Origin: Caldisericia bacterium
GTDB lineage: Bacteria > Caldisericota > Caldisericia > JAAYUI01
NCBI GenBank assembly: GCA_017999835.1
Contig: JAGNLA010000007.1
Span: forward strand, 46,582-110,581
Length of the DNA stretch: 64,000 nucleotides
Direction: 5' to 3'
Part shown: positions 11,001 through 18,900 of the stretch, one piece after another
How positions within the stretch are numbered: the stretch's first letter is position 1
Layout of the letters: each line of letters begins with the position of its first letter
The notes under the pieces: generated by a model
Seen by the model: the letters and a program-made list of their open reading frames with translations, nothing else
The model's database searches: none
What the model was told of the DNA's origin: nothing
Program-made: the position numbers and the translations under genes

Positions 11001-11708
11001 TATTTCGACGACCTCAACCTGATAGCCTGAATCTTTCTGGGATTTTGCAAGTTTATCGGCCTGTGTTTTGAGTTTGCTTGATGTCAAGATGATCGCTTTG
11101 CTCATCGTTTCGTCATCGCTGCCAAAGCTCTTGACTGAAGCCTGGGATTCAAGTTCAACCTGGATTTCAAGTTCAGTTGCGATTGACATTGATTTTGTAT
11201 CATAGTCGAGAATGATAGGATTGATTCTGATTGTGGCAAAATTACCATTCATTCCTGATTCGGTTTTGAAGTTGCCTAGATTTGCTGGGTATAGACCCGT
11301 GGGAGTCTGGTTTTTAAGCTCTGCCAATGGCTGTTCTTGCCAGATTTTTGGCTGGTAGTCGTTTAGCTCGGGCATTGGTCTTTTGACAAAATTGCAGCTT
11401 GCAATCCTGACTGATTGAGCAGCGTAGCCTTCTGGAATCTGAATCCTCATCGGAGCATATGGAATTTGAGGTTTTCCAATGTCGCATGTTTGTTCAAAAC
11501 CTTCCAATACAAGTTTCCCCTGAAAAACTGAGAGACTGGATGGGTTAATAGTCAGTCTTTGACTGATCGATCTTGTGAAGGTTCGCCCCAACAAAAAATC
11601 ACCTGTAGGTACGGGACATGATGGTTTCTGTGCTGCAAGACCAAATCCTGCCGGAATCACAGATAAAGCAAATACAAAAACGAGTGCTAACAGCGTGAAT
11701 TTTTTCAT
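5073..11708 (-). CDS. Exported gingipain-like C25 cysteine peptidase with CARDB, NHL-type propeller and stalk domain
   Basis: A 2211-residue exported multidomain protein. It starts with a signal peptide ('MKKFTLLALVFVFALSVIPAG'). The C25 (gingipain) peptidase domain covers about residues 190-600, with the expected catalytic His434 in 'VYVDSHGSGDA' and Cys469 in 'LVSVACLNGMYDAD'. Beyond it come Ig-like regions with a CARDB-like segment ('SVGQSAKLQVTVKNIGNTKLTGLDV'), a beta-propeller of NHL-like repeats around residues 1300-2000 ('GNGKISSISSLEVYGSKLFVLD', 'FEYAHDRVFIV'), another Ig-like module ('FSTEQTISTWFTVTNTGSG') and a C-terminal stalk domain. The stop overlaps rsmG and a GGAGGA site precedes the ATG. 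It probably acts outside the cell or at the wall on peptides or surface proteins. The family and catalytic dyad are clear; the substrate is unknown. Confidence 0.85.
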   Translation of the reverse strand: MKKFTLLALVFVFALSVIPAGFGLAAQKPSCPVPTGDFLLGRTFTRSISQRLTINPSSLSVFQGKLVLEGFEQTCDIGKPQIPYAPMRIQIPEGYAAQSVRIASCNFVKRPMPELNDYQPKIWQEQPLAELKNQTPTGLYPANLGNFKTESGMNGNFATIRINPIILDYDTKSMSIATELEIQVELESQASVKSFGSDDETMSKAIILTSSKLKTQADKLAKSQKDSGYQVEVVEIENLKGKYEPQKEEPEDRGPANFSKSDKEYMKNYDYDFVKRIRSYLLTQVGKIGYITILGDGTLVPPSFYYINGYTYMKVDRYVPSDLYYSSPDLDFVPDFAVGRLPVRNTQEAETVVSKIIDYRKALSADWFHSINLCGGDPFSGGFEGELACQSLVDDGLVDNFKVNKYYMTDKKFETEPMKKAFADEVGFVYVDSHGSGDAIITEPGKITSDDVMALPKRAKLPILVSVACLNGMYDADVVNYKLDKYPNSKGLSFGQACMVSPGGPIAYFGGTRLNYAGVNWSVESGVVKTEPFSEIDRCAKEVINAYHNWSDTLGQIMVNAFTKYTGSERGWFSSGKTTYCFVFFGDPTIKLPSTPEGSPHRQPEIEFKGCPMTKGMVSIPILSYIDANTINMKTDLKVGSLRVIDLDDDNKIVEKTEFKQVGEKQYSVTHKPKTKTLWHARIDLPNKSEVWFYYLGSANTDISITNKTTFYTRKPNEKLRFLIDVNNDGIKKVNNVEVSFLLDDKIVETRKIKSLDTFEYRPMTFFMDGMDISKHKIKFEVKADEKEQYPKDNTFEKDLNITNGDTAKAGIMISYLFNRSKADKIFNTEKYEEMTKQNSSVPAEIAKIGSDSYWDLVFGAKYENFKNLGVDTLIVASPGFGNPYSSTLVKALGEFQASGGTIVGLGCLGTSSNGPAYSTLAEAFGFSDQIDYDNEVCGQATVKIANKDHAVFSKLEGDTISINTAACNTPIEGTWESNAKGAQILAKSDDGKNIVAANTKHIFFSYLPKFETDKDMQLLFNLATYNLRPQPDASLTLEGMNSDPGRISVGQSAKLQVTVKNIGNTKLTGLDVDVEQLNASQKIDSLEKMSSKTIEFDIPSQTTPGILTYTATVKAEGDVNTADNKATLRIRVFETKVDQQSEKPFSDLSIKDGDILPDKPFVLSGATSPDSMVMAGGRITRSDGKGRFALYMTPAPSPLTITLKKADGSISKTDVNCIFLPVSSIGGTIGKKSIFANDKYTASTSYLGADTINQNTYINMTNTFGMLGLKFVKDGKNISFGNGSMNVSGQIDSSKATLSINSFSKEIDLEKPITEKDGSCFAPFTGLLKFGFGGDIHSDSQTYLLTFPKDTNNEPYTPISAQAKQQESSTNYPSETDYGKPSLISAGPVEGEVERVIDYWLGKELTIWTTRGLEVWTNDGKFVKCLGFPSTASDDLEASWSYLFHPRADYYERGSQSFVIFPDNSLVVKLDDIVCFYDSNWKLIKKEDFDDDGLTYSIPLQTGPNDTVVFTDSDGVYLKYDRSGKRIDKFSFLDSEKSILESPNSTQTLPNGNILVFSSASYWFSSGEWSLRLYDSTGTLLKEKENNPDEDSEEEDLFSMAPSYVVGDNDGTFWLITDDFDNVTIEHLDSSFNRIDKVTLDDGGLIARGGMSDIRVDSNGKFWTKGVMYLPNEKFASLLACGGKDFKLSTVIKQVAYDRTNITPYSLAFDLEGNLVCYTRDAMTRYSQLGAKIDNLIFKTKNDDVISYMDLLKTDSGYSSGILTGRDCYIIVIADKENNVIRTIPAITDEPVYIADYDTDMENNEIFMADSFSSTPIKAISTYLDDEKDPTEVEFKRQFGSRGTGNGKISSISSLEVYGSKLFVLDKLQSKVLVYDKTTGEFLYEFGGYGKAPGKLVTPYIMNIDGKGFVWILDTRNSRIAIFDHEGTFINNLGREALYTTPSSLEAYAQNPFDLLQPYDMAVKNGKIAIFEYAHDRVFIVSATESSTNLTIYPEKPILEGFSTEQTISTWFTVTNTGSGNLEAKITCENKNIKITGETIKNNAGLVKVSLDISKGEIPKSITLAVESSIGTGEIVIPVIIKQVNCSFVPGNLVARNASKLIRLSRAPAKIENSYTMSTKDFADLIPLSGTRAKDDSTVFYNFGTRQLGFEAGKNYATLMLGEDTFKVSLGMTVEKTKDGGLTVPIDVVASFLSCQLIVDGDMIRMVARQ

Positions 11709-11731
11709 TCTCCTCCTATTTCCAAAAAAAA

Positions 11732-14059
11732 TTATGGCAGGTAGACTAACCTGATTTTTTTGGTTGCCTTATCCCAGTATACCTCGCAGTCAAGAATGTC
11801 AGTAAAAAAAGACAGAGGCAAGCAAGGTTTACCCGACTTGAGTTCAGGGGCTGGTTTCATTGATAGCGACGAAGTTTGATCGTCTCTTTGCATGGTTACG
11901 GATTCTGAGCCGATTTCGCATACAACCCAAATATTCTTTCTGGGGAAGTTAACGGAAACATATCCTGAATCAAATTCTGCCGCTCCACCGAAGCTGGATG
12001 TGATAAACTGAAGAGGGATCATTGTTGAACCGTCTTTGATGTACGGTGCAGTCGGCATATCAATTTTTTTCCCGTTAACCGTGATTGTTTTGACACCGAC
12101 CTGGAATCCAACATCCATTTGTTGAGGCATTGATTCAGGAATCTTGAGGACGCATGGGATGACAAATCTGCCGGCATTGCTTTCCAGAACAAGATTCTCC
12201 ATGTAGGTCATGTTTGGGATAAAGTGCAGAGTTTTCGCCTTCACTTTGACGATGACCTCGTCCCCTTTGACAATTCTGGTTGAAAGACTGATCCATTTTG
12301 GAATTTGGGTGAAATAGCCCTCAAGGCTGTCTCCTCCAATGTTTTGAATCACAATTTCCTGGTCTTCTTCTGAATCCTGCAAAACGTATTTGAAATCAAC
12401 AATCTCAGGGTTGATTTTGATTTTTGGCGACTCGAGAAGCATTTCTTTTGGGAATCTCACAAGCCTCATGGCCATCATGTCCAGCGTATATATCCACTGA
12501 CCAAATCTGGCAATGGCAACTGGATATGTGAAAGAGTCGAGATTCGAATCATATGCAATCTTTTCATTGGAAGGTTTATGGGCAGTGAACGGACCATCAT
12601 CCTTGCCAAATGATCTGAGAATTTTCCCGGAGTGGTCAACAAGAATAACCGAAGACTCGCAGCAAACAATGATTCTATGTTCAGAGAGCATGATGCAGTC
12701 GGTTGGAGAGTCGTTGAGAGTCATTGAATTTGTCAGCTTGCCTGTGGAATCGAAGATCATAATCCTGGAGTCATAGAAATCGGTTACGGCAAAATGAGTG
12801 CCAATGGAGCTGATGGATGTCGGTTTGTTCCATGTTTGTTTCTCAAGGACAGTGTCGATTTTTTCTGAGCCATTGTACCGGAGTACCGAGTCTTTTTTCA
12901 GGACAAGAATTGTCCCATTTGGCTCAAAATCTGTGTCGATAGCGTCTGCTTCCGGTATTTCAAAAGCCTTTTCTCCGACCCTTGTGGTCAGAAGAACAGT
13001 TTTGTCATTGACAATCGAAACAAGGTCTTTTGAAATGGCAATTTTACTGGTCGGCAAATTTTGGTCAATCTTGTAAAGCGGATTGCCTTTCTGGTCGATG
13101 ACCCTGATGGTTCCGTTGCCGGAGTCGCTGATGAAAATTCTACCGTTTTCATCAATTGCAAAACCGGATGGCAGACAGAGCTTTTCGGGATCATGCTCAA
13201 GCTTGACGGTCACTTTTCCGGTCTCGTCCAGCTGGAGTAGCTCATGTGTGTCGGTTGAAGAAACAAGCGCCTTCCCGTTGTCAATGGCAATCGAACTGTA
13301 TCTGCCTGTTGCAGTCTTTGGGGCAAAACTCATCGTTTTTGATGGGATCCCGCCAAAGGTGTAAATTTTTACTTGATTATCGTCAAGGATGTAGAGTTTT
13401 TGAGTATAATCGGATGTCAGGCACATGGGATTTTTGAATGGGCCGATAGTTTTTATCTTGGCCATTGCACCGGACAGAATGAGAACTGATTTTGTTTCCT
13501 GCTCAAGCAAAAAATACCCATCATTTGCAGGTACAATTGCCATGGGGGATTTGAAATTATCAATGATTTTGTATGGCTCAAGCGAGCTTTCGAGAATAAA
13601 GATTTTGCCAATATCTGGGTCACAGACGTAGATTTTGCCACGAGTGTCCACGCTCAATCCACAAGGGTTCTTCAGCTCAACGTCCTTAAATCTCGTTATG
13701 TTCTTTTTAAAATTACCCGATAGGTCAAAGACTTTGAGCATACCAACATCTGATACCAAGATATAATCTTTTATAACAAGGATGTCGGATGGATCGATGA
13801 AGGTTTCTTCAGTGAAACCGTAACCGCCGAATTTGAATTTCAGTTTGAAATCCTTTGAGAAACAAAAGATTTCGTTGGTGCCGTGGCAGTATAAATAGAC
13901 ATTTCCAGACTTGTCAGTGCTGACGCTACCAGGCTCCACAACCGATTCCAAAGGCTGGCCACCAAGCAGTAGTTCGGCTTGGTTGTCCTGCGAACGCATT
14001 GGCGCCGTTTGAAGGCTCAATGCCAATGCGACTAGAATCAACAAGCTTTTCTTGATCAT
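11732..14059 (-). CDS. Exported NHL-repeat beta-propeller protein with Ig-like and stalk domains
   Basis: A 775-residue exported protein with an N-terminal signal peptide ('MIKKSLLILVALALSLQTAPM'). Residues about 35-530 are NHL-type propeller repeats with the recurrent pattern 'P.gla.d..g.iyv.D....i.v.d', for example 'GFAIDENGRIFISDSGNGTI' and 'CGLSVDTRGKIYVCD'. An Ig-like module follows ('KINPEIVDFKYVLQDSEEDQ'), then two stalk-type halves ending 'CEVYWDKATKKIRLVYLP'. The same order (propeller, Ig-like, stalk) occurs at the end of the neighbouring peptidase. It overlaps the kinase stop by 4 bases and is followed by the peptidase 24 bases later, so one mRNA likely carries all. No catalytic motif is seen; a surface binding or sensing role is inferred only. 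Confidence 0.75.
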   Translation of the reverse strand: MIKKSLLILVALALSLQTAPMRSQDNQAELLLGGQPLESVVEPGSVSTDKSGNVYLYCHGTNEIFCFSKDFKLKFKFGGYGFTEETFIDPSDILVIKDYILVSDVGMLKVFDLSGNFKKNITRFKDVELKNPCGLSVDTRGKIYVCDPDIGKIFILESSLEPYKIIDNFKSPMAIVPANDGYFLLEQETKSVLILSGAMAKIKTIGPFKNPMCLTSDYTQKLYILDDNQVKIYTFGGIPSKTMSFAPKTATGRYSSIAIDNGKALVSSTDTHELLQLDETGKVTVKLEHDPEKLCLPSGFAIDENGRIFISDSGNGTIRVIDQKGNPLYKIDQNLPTSKIAISKDLVSIVNDKTVLLTTRVGEKAFEIPEADAIDTDFEPNGTILVLKKDSVLRYNGSEKIDTVLEKQTWNKPTSISSIGTHFAVTDFYDSRIMIFDSTGKLTNSMTLNDSPTDCIMLSEHRIIVCCESSVILVDHSGKILRSFGKDDGPFTAHKPSNEKIAYDSNLDSFTYPVAIARFGQWIYTLDMMAMRLVRFPKEMLLESPKIKINPEIVDFKYVLQDSEEDQEIVIQNIGGDSLEGYFTQIPKWISLSTRIVKGDEVIVKVKAKTLHFIPNMTYMENLVLESNAGRFVIPCVLKIPESMPQQMDVGFQVGVKTITVNGKKIDMPTAPYIKDGSTMIPLQFITSSFGGAAEFDSGYVSVNFPRKNIWVVCEIGSESVTMQRDDQTSSLSMKPAPELKSGKPCLPLSFFTDILDCEVYWDKATKKIRLVYLP

Positions 14060-15942
14060 TTCCTGAATGTCACCGATATCTTTGCAGTCTTGCCGGCCAC
14101 GACGGATGTTGAGGTTTTGTAAACCGGGAGACTTGATGATGGCGCTTTGTACCCTGGAGCGACAATTTCAATCTGGTAGGTTCCCGGCGTTTTTTTGAGT
14201 GTCACTGAACCTGTTCCAACCTGAACACCGTTGACTTTGATATTGGCTGTTGGTACGTTGCAGCTGATTGAAAGAGTGCCTTCTGCTGGTGTGACCGGTT
14301 TTTGTGTACTGTCCTGGTTACTTGGTTTGCTGGTAGTGTTGCTGGAAGTATTGCTTGAGGATGTGTTACCGCTGCTGGTAGTTTGATTGGAAGGCTTGGT
14401 GGGGGTGACGGCTGTTTCGATTTTTCCAGTCTCGGAGAATGTCAGGCTAAGGCTGATGACTACAGGTTCACCTTGGTCTGGTGTGAGTGTAATAAAACCT
14501 TTGTAGGATTTGCCTGGTTGGATTTTATTCGGGTTTATCGATATTGGAATGGCTTTTGAAACGTTCTGCTCAAGAGTCATGCTCTCAGAATCAACCGAAA
14601 CCCAGTCAGCGCTGATTTCTTTTTTGACAATGAGCTTGTACTGACCGACATTTTTAATTTTTATTTCCTGAGGACCTGGGATTTTCTCAACTTTTCCCCA
14701 TGCAATATTTTTTGATGTCAGGAGCGAAAGCTTGCCTGGTTTTTGAAGATTTATTGTTTCAAGCGGAAGAAGTTCGCCTGATTTTATCTCTATTTGTTTT
14801 GTGTTTGAGACATAGCCATCGAGTTGCAATTCTAGATCGTAAGCACCCGGAGGAAGATCCTCAACAGGTTTGTTAGTTACGCCGTATGATTTGAATTCAG
14901 TTTCGGATATGCCTTTGAGTCTGATCTGGGCACCGGCCGGGTTGGACGTAATAGACACTGAACCTGGTTTTGGTTTGAGCATTTGCCAGCCGAAGAGGAA
15001 GCCACCGACAAGGATGGCTATCGTTCCAATGATAATTGCGACTTTGGCGATATTGCGTTTGACTCTCGGATTTGATCTGGGGACTTTTTTGGCTTTAACG
15101 GCTCCCTGTTTGTGTCCACCAAATTTGGCTGCCAGTATCGAGAGGGCTGAAAGTAGTTCTGCACAGTTCTGATAGCGATCATCAGGGTTTTTAGCCATCA
15201 TGTGTCCAATGACATCAATAATGTCCTGAGGCACGTCTTTCCTGAGATTGTTGAGCGGGAACGGTTCCTTGGTAATGTGCATGTTGAGAACGCCCCATGG
15301 GGTGTCCGATTCGAACGGGACTTCGCCAGCAAGCATCTCGTAGAACACAACGCCAAGCGAATAGAAATCTGTTCTGCCGTCAACCTTTAGCCCCTGAGCC
15401 TGCTCGGGTGACATATACTCAGGAGTGCCGATGAAGCTGCCGGTTGTGGTCATGGTGGCAAAATCTCTGGACTTTGCGATACCAAAGTCCATTATTTTGA
15501 CTTGACCGGTAGGGGTTATCATCAGGTTCTGACTCTTTATGTCTCGATGAGCGATGATGCCTGATTTGTAAGCTCTGTCTAGAGCCTTTACCGACTGAAT
15601 CATATAGCTTATAGCTTCAGACAAAGGAAGCGGGCCTGTTTGTTCAATGTGTGAAGTAAGAGTTTTGCCCTCGATGAATTCCATCACCATGAAATAGGTC
15701 TGGCCTTCGTTTCCAAAGTCCATGACCGCACAGATATTTTCATGTTGGAGTTTCATTGCAGACTCAGCTTCGCGCTTGAAACGTTCGATGTAATCTGCGC
15801 CTTGAGTGTACTGTTCCCTGAGAATTTTTAAGGCGACAATCTGACCCTTTGTGATGTCACGGGCAAGATAGACTTCAGCCATTCCGCCGCCGCCGACCTT
15901 GTCATAAATCTTGTACTTGCCGCCTAGCGTTCTTCCAATCAT
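14056..15942 (-). CDS. Transmembrane Ser/Thr protein kinase with extracellular PEGA domains
   Basis: A 628-residue eukaryotic-type Ser/Thr kinase. The cytoplasmic kinase domain (about 1-265) is complete: glycine loop 'VGGGGMAEVYLA', Lys39 in 'VALKIL', 'HRDIKSQN' with catalytic Asp134, 'DFG' at 152-154 and 'GTPEYMSPEQ'. A basic juxtamembrane stretch leads to one membrane segment near residues 300-322. Outside are a PEGA domain ('GSVSITSNPAGAQIRLKG'), an Ig-like module ('WVSVDSESMTLEQ'), a Ser/Thr/Asn-rich linker and a second PEGA domain ('TANIKVNGVQVGTG'). PEGA domains replace the PASTA repeats usual in monoderm PknB kinases. It overlaps its neighbours by 4 bases on both sides, which implies coupled translation with the pseudokinase protein upstream and the exported protein downstream. 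Confidence 0.9.
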   Translation of the reverse strand: MIGRTLGGKYKIYDKVGGGGMAEVYLARDITKGQIVALKILREQYTQGADYIERFKREAESAMKLQHENICAVMDFGNEGQTYFMVMEFIEGKTLTSHIEQTGPLPLSEAISYMIQSVKALDRAYKSGIIAHRDIKSQNLMITPTGQVKIMDFGIAKSRDFATMTTTGSFIGTPEYMSPEQAQGLKVDGRTDFYSLGVVFYEMLAGEVPFESDTPWGVLNMHITKEPFPLNNLRKDVPQDIIDVIGHMMAKNPDDRYQNCAELLSALSILAAKFGGHKQGAVKAKKVPRSNPRVKRNIAKVAIIIGTIAILVGGFLFGWQMLKPKPGSVSITSNPAGAQIRLKGISETEFKSYGVTNKPVEDLPPGAYDLELQLDGYVSNTKQIEIKSGELLPLETINLQKPGKLSLLTSKNIAWGKVEKIPGPQEIKIKNVGQYKLIVKKEISADWVSVDSESMTLEQNVSKAIPISINPNKIQPGKSYKGFITLTPDQGEPVVISLSLTFSETGKIETAVTPTKPSNQTTSSGNTSSSNTSSNTTSKPSNQDSTQKPVTPAEGTLSISCNVPTANIKVNGVQVGTGSVTLKKTPGTYQIEIVAPGYKAPSSSLPVYKTSTSVVAGKTAKISVTFRK

Positions 15943-18900
15943 TGTGGTTTGACCTGATTCTCGGACCCAAAGAGTTCCTCAACAGACATTTTTATTGCCT
16001 GGACGTTACCTTTTGCTTTCCTGACCAGGTTTTGCAGCTCGTTTGGTTCCATATGGTTTTTTTCTATTGTACTCAATGTTTCAAAAAGTTCTTTAAACGG
16101 AGTTTCAATTTCCATGTTCACAAGACTTTGAAGCTGTTTTCTCTGTTTTATCTGTTCGCGCAAGTGTTTGTTTTCATCCTGCAAGACGCCCTGGGAGTTG
16201 ATTTGCTGGTGAAGCCTTGCAGAATTGACTGCAAAGGCGGCGTGTGAGCAAAGAGCCTCGAAGAATTCAGCGTTCTTCTTTGAAAAATAGAATGTTGGCA
16301 CCTGGGAGTCAACATAGATCAACCCCAAAATATTTTCGCCAATCTTCATCGGCCCACACATGATGGATCTCAGAGAGAGTCCTACAATCGAGTCTCTTGC
16401 CTTGAACTTGTCGTCTGAGGCTGTGTCGGTTATCGAAACCAGTTTTTTCGTTTCTAGCACTGAGTCGGTGACGGATTTTGAAAATGCAAATTCTTCCTGC
16501 CTGAGACTTTCTTTGTTTTTATTTCTTCCAGTGGCAAAAGTCAGCTTGCCAGGGCTTTGAGCCATCATGATGAGGCCGCGTTCGGCTCCGGATACTTTTA
16601 CGGCCATATCGGCAATCATTGGCAACAGCTCACCTATGTCGTTTACCTGACCGAGAGCCTTGCTTATTTCAAGGAGCATGCGCAGATTTCTGTAGTCCTC
16701 GCCGTATTTGCCTATCTCTTTATCGATGGCCATTTCGGCAGTTCTGATGCGCTTTATCTCTCTTGGGGCATTCTCTTCCTCAAAGAAAAGCCTTGCCTCC
16801 GCAAGTTTTGACAGAGCTCTAAAAGATTCGCCTTGTTTGACAAACAGATCGGCAAGCTCGATTTTGAGGTTGTTTGCTTCGCGCTGCATGCCGCGCTCTT
16901 CAAAAAACTGCAAGGTTTTTATGTAGAAATCCTCGGCTTTGTCCCATTTTTCCTGGAACATTGCGATGGCTCCCTGTAGTTTGTTTGCTACAGCTTTTTG
17001 ATGGGGTTCAAAGGTTGATTCGGAAAGGTCATTGAGGAGTTTGGCGTATTTCTTGGCCTTTTCCATGTCGTTTCTGGTAAGCCATATTCTGCCCAAAGAT
17101 TCGAAAGTCTTTGCTAGATATGGGAAATCATTGAGTTCTGAAAGAATTTTCTCGGCACGCTCAAGGTTGACAAGTGCCTGCTCGGGCATGTTGTTATCGT
17201 AGTTATAATCACCGATATAAGCCAAGGCACGGCCGATTGTAAGGTTGTCACTGGCTTCATCGGCAATTCGCCTGGTTTTTTCAACAATATTGAACGCCTC
17301 CCTGGACTGACCTTTTGAATCAAGAATCATGGCAAGCTCGAACATTGCCTTTGACTGGCTTTTTTTGTTGCCAAGTTTGATTTCGGCCTTGACCCACGCT
17401 GAAGTGTTGTTGAGCGCTGAAGTCAGATCCGGAAGAGATTTGTAGTATTGACTTGCAAGCTGGTGGAACTCAGCTCGAACCTCAATGTCAAAACAACTTT
17501 GGATCAATCCTGCCGATCTTCTGATCAACCTGCCAGCTTTTTCGTTGTCACCTTTCATCAGTGCAAGTTTTATCTGCCAAAGTTCACATTTTGCTTGAAG
17601 AGCCGGAGCTTTGAAAGATTTTGCTGACATTGACGCTGAAACGACTGATTTTTCTGCCTCCTCAAAATCAGCCAGCGCCATCTTGAGTCTGCTGGTTGCC
17701 AGCAAGGCGATTGTCTTGATGTTGGGGTCTTCGGACGGGGCAAGTGATGTTGCCATGCTCATGGCATTTATTGGGTCAGTGTCCAAAAAGAACGAAAGCA
17801 TGGAGTCTGCAAACTCACGCTTGAGCCAGTTGTCAGTAATCGAATCGATATATGGCAGAGTTTCGTTGATGAAAACAGCAGTTTTGGGTTGCCTGGCTTT
17901 GTAGCTTGTGACTGCTCTCAAAGCAAGCCAATCAGGCACAGAAAGCTGCAGCCTTGAGAGTAGATCAGATGCTTCTGAGAAATGTCCCTGGCCACTCATG
18001 CACTGAGCCGCTTTTAGCTGACATTCGGTGATGAACTCTTTCTCATGTTCCGGAATCATCTGGATGAGTTTGTTGATATAGAATCTGGCTTCAGAGAATC
18101 CCAACTGCCGGTTACACGATGTGTATGCCTGAAGCGATGTTTTGAACGCTGAAACAGGGTCGTTGCCCTTAAGCGCCAGCTGACAGATGCTTGCAGCAAT
18201 CTCAACATCGGATGTCATGTTTTCTGAGAAGGAGTTGTAGGCCACGTCGTACAGTTCTTTTTTCATCTGTACTGGTGTGGCATTCATTGCAAACTCTAGG
18301 TAGAGATCGGATGCAATATCAAAATAGATGTTGCCCGTTTCAAAACTTGTGACAATGATTCCTTTGGCAAGCAGAGAGAATAGGACACCGGCAAGATCGT
18401 CAAGTCTTGATAATGACTGTATCAATTTTGATCCAGTTTCAAGCAGACTGCAGCTTGCTCTTCCACCAAACACAGCCAACAGGCGTAAAGCCATGCTTTC
18501 AGGTTCTTCAAGATAGGTTATGACTTTGCCAATAAAATTTGTTGATTCCGAAGCTTTTTTGATCTCAGCAAACTTCTTGTCGTTGAAAACCAGGTGACCT
18601 GATGTTTGAGTCAATGCTCCTTCAAGGATTGAAACTCTAACCAGTTCGGTGAGTTTGAGCATGCTTCCGCTGGAGCTTTCAAAGAATGCCCTGGAAATGT
18701 TTTCGCTCAAATCTGGCGTGTCGAGCATATTTCTCAGGTAGTTTGATGTTGTGAAGAAATCAAGCTGATTTATCTGAATTCGTGTCAGTTCGTCAGATGA
18801 GACGATGGCATCAAAGTATGCCTGCTGATCTCCGCGGATTCTTGAAGGATTGCATGTGCACACCAGCAGGATTTTTATGTCTGTTATGGAAGTGAGCAGG

